The position numbers and the translations under genes were made by a program. The notes beneath the pieces were generated by a model. It was not told where the DNA came from and ran no database searches. It saw nothing but the letters and a program-made list of their open reading frames with translations. Positions 62,101 to 64,000 of a stretch of 64,000 nucleotides of DNA are shown here, in pieces (position 1 is the stretch's first letter; each line of letters starts with the position of its first letter). The DNA lies in assembly GCF_010723305.1 (NCBI RefSeq), contig NZ_BLKW01000004.1, forward strand, positions 186,001-250,000, written 5' to 3'. The DNA comes from Mycobacterium botniense (GTDB lineage: Bacteria > Actinomycetota > Actinomycetes > Mycobacteriales > Mycobacteriaceae).

Positions 62101-64000
62101 TGATCCAGATCCTGCGCGGGCCCAGACAAGACCGTATTGGCGCCGTTGTAGGCGGCAACGGAAAGACTTGGGAACTCGTCGATGATGCTCTCGACGCGCT
62201 CGGCGGCGGTGAAGACCGCAACCATCCGGCCGCCCGCCGGCAGACTGCCGAAAAGACGGCCGCGCTCGGCCATCAGCAGCATTCCGTCCTCGAGGGTGAA
62301 GACACCTGCGACGCAGGCCGCCGAATACTGGCCGACGCTGTGGCCCAGCACCACATCGGGTTCGAAACCCCATGACTGCCAGAGGCGCGCCAAACTCATC
62401 TCCACCGCGAACAAGGCGGGCTGGGCATAGGTGGTCTGGCGCAGTGTCTCTTCACCGACGGAGTCATCCGCGGCGAAAATTACATCAAGCAGAGGCTTGT
62501 CGAGAATGTCGGCAACCGTTGCCGCGCAGTGGGTCAGCGTCTGGGCGAACACCGGCTCGGTCTCGAAGAGCTCGCGGGCCATGCCCGCGTGCTGGCTGCC
62601 TTGACCGGTGAACAGCCACGCGGTCTTCGGCGTGTCATCGCATACTCCGCGCACCAGTCCGGGTGCCGGCCGGTCGTCGGCGAGCGCGCCGAGCAAGTCA
62701 ATGGCAGATTTCTTTGAGTTGACCACCAACGCGGCCCGGTGCTCGAAGTGTGCCCGCGCCACCGCGGCGGTAAAGCACACATCCGCCAAAGTTGCCTCCG
62801 GGTGGGCGTTCAACCAGGTGCGGTATTGATCGGCGATCTGGATCAGTGCTGCGGGTGTGCGCGCCGATAGCGGAAGGATGCTGAACCGTCGGTTGTCGGG
62901 CACGTCGACCGGATTCGGCGCGCTCGCAAACTGACCGAGTTCACCGGGGGCCTCTGCGACGATGAGGTGCGCGTTGGTGCCGGCGAACCCGAACGAGCTG
63001 ACTCCGGCGATGCGTGGCCGGCTGTTGCGTTCCCAGGCGGTGGCCTCCCGCACAACCTGCACTGGGAGCCGCTCCCACGGAATGTGCGGGGAAGGATTAC
63101 GAAAATGCAGGTGCTTCGGTAAGACCCCGTGCTCGAGGGACAGGATGACCTTGATCAGCCCCGCGATTCCCGCGGCTGCTTCCAGGTGCCCGATATTCGT
63201 CTTCACCGAGCCGATCAAAAGGGGCCGACTCGGATCCCGCCCGGCGCCGAGCACCGCACCTGCGGCCTGGACTTCGATCGGGTCGCCCAGCGACGTCCCG
63301 GTCCCATGCGCCTCCAGGTAGTCGATGTCGCCGGGTGCGATACCGGCGCGCTGCAGCGCCTGTCTGATAACTCGTTGTTGAGCAATGCCGTTGGGTACGG
63401 TCAGGCCACCGGATGCTCCGTCCTGGTTGGTCGCGCTGCCTCGGATGACGGCTCGAATCCGGTTGCCGTCGCGGAGCGCATCTTCAAGGCGTTTCACGAC
63501 GACGACACCGCAGCCCTCGCCGCGGACGTAGCCGTCTGCGGCAGCGTCGAATGTCTTGCACCGCCCGTCGGGCGCGAGCATGCGTGCGCGGGAAAACGTG
63601 ATCATGGTTGCCGGGGTGAGCAGAACATTCGCGCCGCCGGCCAGCGCGAGCTCGCATTCACCCAACTGCAGCGCTTGGCACGCCTGATGGATGGCCACCA
63701 ACGACGAGCTGCACGCGGTGTCGACGGCGACCGCCGGACCCTGCAGCCCCAATCGGTAGCTGATCCGGCCCGCTGCCGCGGCGTTCGAGGTCCCGGTTGC
63801 CATATAGGCTTCGATCTCGGGATAAGTCAGCTCGTCGGATGCCATTCCCAGGTAGTCATGCGTGGACAGACCGACGAATACACCGGTGTTGGTGTTGGCC
63901 AAATCCGTTGGCGCGATGCCTGAATGCTCCACTGCTCGCCACGCGGTCTCCAGCAAAAGCCGATGCTGCGGATCCATCAACCTGGCCTCGCGCGTCGACA
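53181..64000 (-). CDS. Modular type I polyketide synthase, two modules visible (5' end beyond window)
   Basis: Over 3,600 residues in one open frame running off position 64000. Numbering from 63980, module A is KS (Cys90 in [27 protein letters not shown]), AT (GHSVG Ser548, HAFHS at 646), KR (GGLGSIG at 1098, Tyr1240) and ACP (LGMDSLM Ser1407). Module B is KS (Cys1643), AT (Ser2105, HAFHS at 2203), DH ([10 protein letters not shown], His2404; Asp2575), ER ([16 protein letters not shown] near 3030), KR (GGLGAIG near 3221, Tyr3364) and ACP (LGTDSLM Ser3522). No thioesterase follows; the tail is Ala/Pro/Glu-rich. Both AT motifs point to malonyl-CoA. Each cycle adds two carbons: module A leaves a beta-hydroxyl, module B a saturated methylene. 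The product is unknown. Confidence 0.95.
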   Translation of the reverse strand, partial: STREARLMDPQHRLLLETAWRAVEHSGIAPTDLANTNTGVFVGLSTHDYLGMASDELTYPEIEAYMATGTSNAAAAGRISYRLGLQGPAVAVDTACSSSLVAIHQACQALQLGECELALAGGANVLLTPATMITFSRARMLAPDGRCKTFDAAADGYVRGEGCGVVVVKRLEDALRDGNRIRAVIRGSATNQDGASGGLTVPNGIAQQRVIRQALQRAGIAPGDIDYLEAHGTGTSLGDPIEVQAAGAVLGAGRDPSRPLLIGSVKTNIGHLEAAAGIAGLIKVILSLEHGVLPKHLHFRNPSPHIPWERLPVQVVREATAWERNSRPRIAGVSSFGFAGTNAHLIVAEAPGELGQFASAPNPVDVPDNRRFSILPLSARTPAALIQIADQYRTWLNAHPEATLADVCFTAAVARAHFEHRAALVVNSKKSAIDLLGALADDRPAPGLVRGVCDDTPKTAWLFTGQGSQHAGMARELFETEPVFAQTLTHCAATVADILDKPLLDVIFAADDSVGEETLRQTTYAQPALFAVEMSLARLWQSWGFEPDVVLGHSVGQYSAACVAGVFTLEDGMLLMAERGRLFGSLPAGGRMVAVFTAAERVESIIDEFPSLSVAAYNGANTVLSGPAQDLDQAVAGLTADGVRCDWLDTSHAFHSALLDPILDEFESYTDRFSFASPQRILVCNRTGDALGRDVKLDGSYWRRHARQPVQFAKSIRTLADLGCKMLLEVGPQPVLTAAALRAWPDTVPAPQPIASLRRNTADHRQITEALAGTYAAGHLPDFGAVMGPARKLDLPTYPFQHRQYWFTEKRSRPTNRTASTETVRLLEDGRIEELAALLDGTGNQQTVDVLTKLAAHHNLERKTESIADARYEIRWEKSSAEAPRTADAEADGAASWLVVGDDADAVQPLVDTLTAHGHRYRIVGLPASDADEERLQAALRAAVADDPTLRILHVAALGCDNAASTQSLSKMQRRVLGGTRRLFRATATADLRVPIWLITCGAQQVTGTDKVLPDQSCLWGFGRSAALEHPLVWGGLADLAQSTIADWSLLIRQIVSARPDAAIKEDQLALREHAVYVPRLVRRVGQPLAAPVLRSDATYLVTGGLGSIGLEIAGYLAAQGARHLVLTGRRPPTEAAQRRIDALREQRACEIYVITADIADVQDVARLLATVQAELPPIAGIVHTAGEMGTSPLSTLDDAEVERVFSGKVWGAWHLSEAATELQLDFFLSTSSIASVWGGFGQTAYAAANAFLDGLAWRLRERGIPGISVNFGPWSVGMADEQARARLDQRGIRTLSPADALAGLADVMAASSPHRTVHGIVARIDWARFLPLYQQAGRRSLLATLEREVADLAPAPTFSGKTPLVEQLTNAPAQQRKKLLADYLRDAVAEVTRVDAAEIREDAGFFDLGMDSLMAVELRRRIEQAVGRDVPATLAMDHPRLSDVVDYLLCDVLKLSDQESPGSGHHRAWAVAARTDEPIAIVAVACRFPGAPDPEAFWELLSGGVDAIREIPDDRFDIDEFYDPDPETPGKIYSRFGGFLDGIDGFDPEFFGISPREAVWIDPQQRLILETAWEGLERAGYSPEALRGSRTGVFVGVGANEYSHLLSAESVEKIEPHFITGNALNAISGRVAFALGLEGPAVAVDTACSSSLVAVHQACQALHAGDCDLALAGGVNVLLSPVTIIAASRARMLSPVGRCKTFDASADGYVRSEGCGILVLKRLNDAMREGDRVCAVIAGSSVNQDGASSGLTVPNGGAQQRLISAALTRAGLSGRDVDYLEAHGTGTPLGDPIEVQAAGAVYGVGRDTPLLIGSVKTNIGHLESASGVAGLIKVVLSLQHDLLPQSLHFENPSPHIPWDSLPVRVVDKPTPWHSNGKPRRAGVSSFGFTGTNAHVLIEDAPKQLPISADGPPTDDVIVASTPHVRDESLNVLVLSARSPEALVALARRYDSWLDTHPQVDIADVCSTAGAGRSHFEYRAALVVDSVQGAREGLAELVENRVRPGVLRGECTDRPMTAWLFTGQGSQHPGMARELFDAEPVFADTVKRCAHAVNEILPRPLLDVLFSTDRDAAETLRHTSFAQPALFAVEMGLARLWQSWGVEPDVVLGHSVGQYAAACVAGVFSLEDGARLIAERGRLFGSLPEGGRMMAVFADAKHVEGIANEFPRVSVAAYNGPNTVLSGPGADLEQIAARCGEDAIRCTWIETSHAFHSELLEPVLGEFESYAAQLQFAAPTLPLVCNRSGAVLTAATPLDAQYWRRHSRQPVQFAESIRTVAALGCSVLMEIGPQPILTGAAVQVWPEHLAAPRAIVSLRKGVADRRQIAEALAAAYVSGHRLTFAALHHQPRRKLELPTYPFQRRRFWPKTSEIAGLDGQAVSGILGSAKDLASGDSVYTSRLSVKSQPWLSDHVIYGTVVVPGATYAAMALAAVGPPGRVQDVFFYEPIILPEKSSREVQLTLHPLEDGTGWSFRVHSRPYGVRDAEWSLNADGTVSTVVTDSGEESAGALSDSIDEAIEAMNRMRPQQLCETFADMELVWGPVWSNSLKSLWVGEGEAIGDITVSEELAPHLGTEPIHPVLLDLCTGVAFPAFPALLAAEQGVTDLFLPLRYGRVELHAKMPRRFYCRAKWRTSGLDSETQVFDLDFVDRDGRHLGGIREFTVKRAPREALLRGLGGDATRLLYTLGWHEVPLPASGSGIEGAGNAIGTWLIAGFNQLAAELPGSISIDRATLSADTEPLGKLLEQARESGMPFSGIVWRSAGPGAEESSADSAARLETEIAHLLSVVHTVQANQSVKLPGGLWIITERAVATESGEPVDPVQAALWGLGRTIANEEPALHCRLVDCDGSTEAAHVLACLLGAPIEEPELALRQGKFLVSRLLPWARSGHLTVPRASDYVLAPTERGAIDNLRLTETDVPPPDEGYVQVRVEAAGLNFRDVLNVLGLYPGDPGPIGGDFAGTVTQVGDGVTGIEVGQRVFGFMQGAFASRFNVPAQLLAPVPDGVSAAAAATIPAAALTARLAFDWAQLKPGDRVLIHAASGGVGLAAIQMAQRRGAIVFATASKYKRETLCRLGVKFVYDSRTTDFADQILADTDGAGVDVVLNSLTNEGFVEATVRATAQNGRFVEIAKRDIWTHEQMAAARPDIAYEIVALDATTFREPERIRGLLREVSDGLARSEWIPLPAEIYPLTEAKTAFRRMQQARHIGKIVLQMPSPLQPRSERSYLITGGLGAIGLHTASYLAQLGAGDIVLTSRHAPDESSQRAIEDITERYRCRIHTFAADVGVESEVVTLLERIRAELPPLAGVVHLAGVLDDALLSQQSVERFRKTLAPKAFGACHLDRLTRSDDLDFFIVASSVSSLLGPPGQANYSTANALLDGLVAKRKAQGLPATGINFGPWASEGMASSETAQANLTAQGLIPLRPAAALNAVGEVVANGTGQAAVIKANWQRAAKVLGNSRPPILDHVLPTAVAETTGDSQLLRQLQNMPVAQRADFITEFLQREVQQFLRLAQPPAATSRFLDLGTDSLMAVELRNRLHSQFGGVFTINATAVFDYPTIGGLAEHLAGQLSESPSGGAEPPAAPESNAAAEAHEDSEPVTAPEPS

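Overview
The window is high-GC chromosomal DNA from a slow-growing, non-tuberculosis-complex Mycobacterium. The evidence is an EsxI/EsxJ-type (ESX-5 family) pair, PE and PPE-SVP proteins, mycothiol metabolism (mca), short-chain Z-prenyl diphosphate synthase, DesA2 and PhoH2. The gene order also follows the M. tuberculosis Rv1028A-Rv1100 block closely. Assignments come from reading the translations and from remembered family and synteny knowledge; no database search was run.

Region 1 (1-5.9 kb): the minus-strand kdp potassium-ATPase operon (kdpB partial, kdpA, kdpF and an extra 27-residue membrane ORF) lies downstream of the trcR-trcS two-component system on the same strand. Region 2 (6.0-13.3 kb) is a type VII substrate island: a plus-strand PPE, then minus-strand esxI/esxJ, a PPE/PE pair, and a second PPE/PE pair whose PE protein carries a PPE-SVP-like C-terminus. 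About 1 kb inside the island has no recognisable gene. Region 3 (14-16.7 kb) holds a tRNA with a UAA (Leu) anticodon but a short variable arm, a secreted DUF732 protein, and a frameshifted beta-propeller gene whose M. tuberculosis counterpart is a TrcR target.

Region 4 (16.8-29.3 kb) is lipid and acyl-CoA metabolism: fadD14, a DapB-like oxidoreductase, a class II glutamine amidotransferase, two convergent patatins, echA8/echA9, a Bax-inhibitor-like membrane protein, fadA3, a GDSL esterase and lipU. Region 5 (29.4-37.7 kb) holds cbs, pra, metB, greA, mca with a coupled small membrane protein, a thioredoxin-domain protein and a SnoaL/KSI-like protein. Region 6 (37.9-50.6 kb) holds a hemolysin III-like protein, Z-FPP synthase, coaA, two tandem serine hydroxymethyltransferases, desA2, phoH2, a polysaccharide deacetylase, fumarase, class II fructose bisphosphatase and a DUF4245 protein.

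Region 7 (51.3-64 kb) is not part of the M. tuberculosis gene order that I recall for this locus. It has a dienelactone hydrolase, a short-chain dehydrogenase and more than 10.8 kb of a type I polyketide synthase. The PKS shows KS-AT-KR-ACP followed by KS-AT-DH-ER-KR-ACP and runs off the right edge of the window. No CRISPR array, rRNA or intact insertion sequence was seen.
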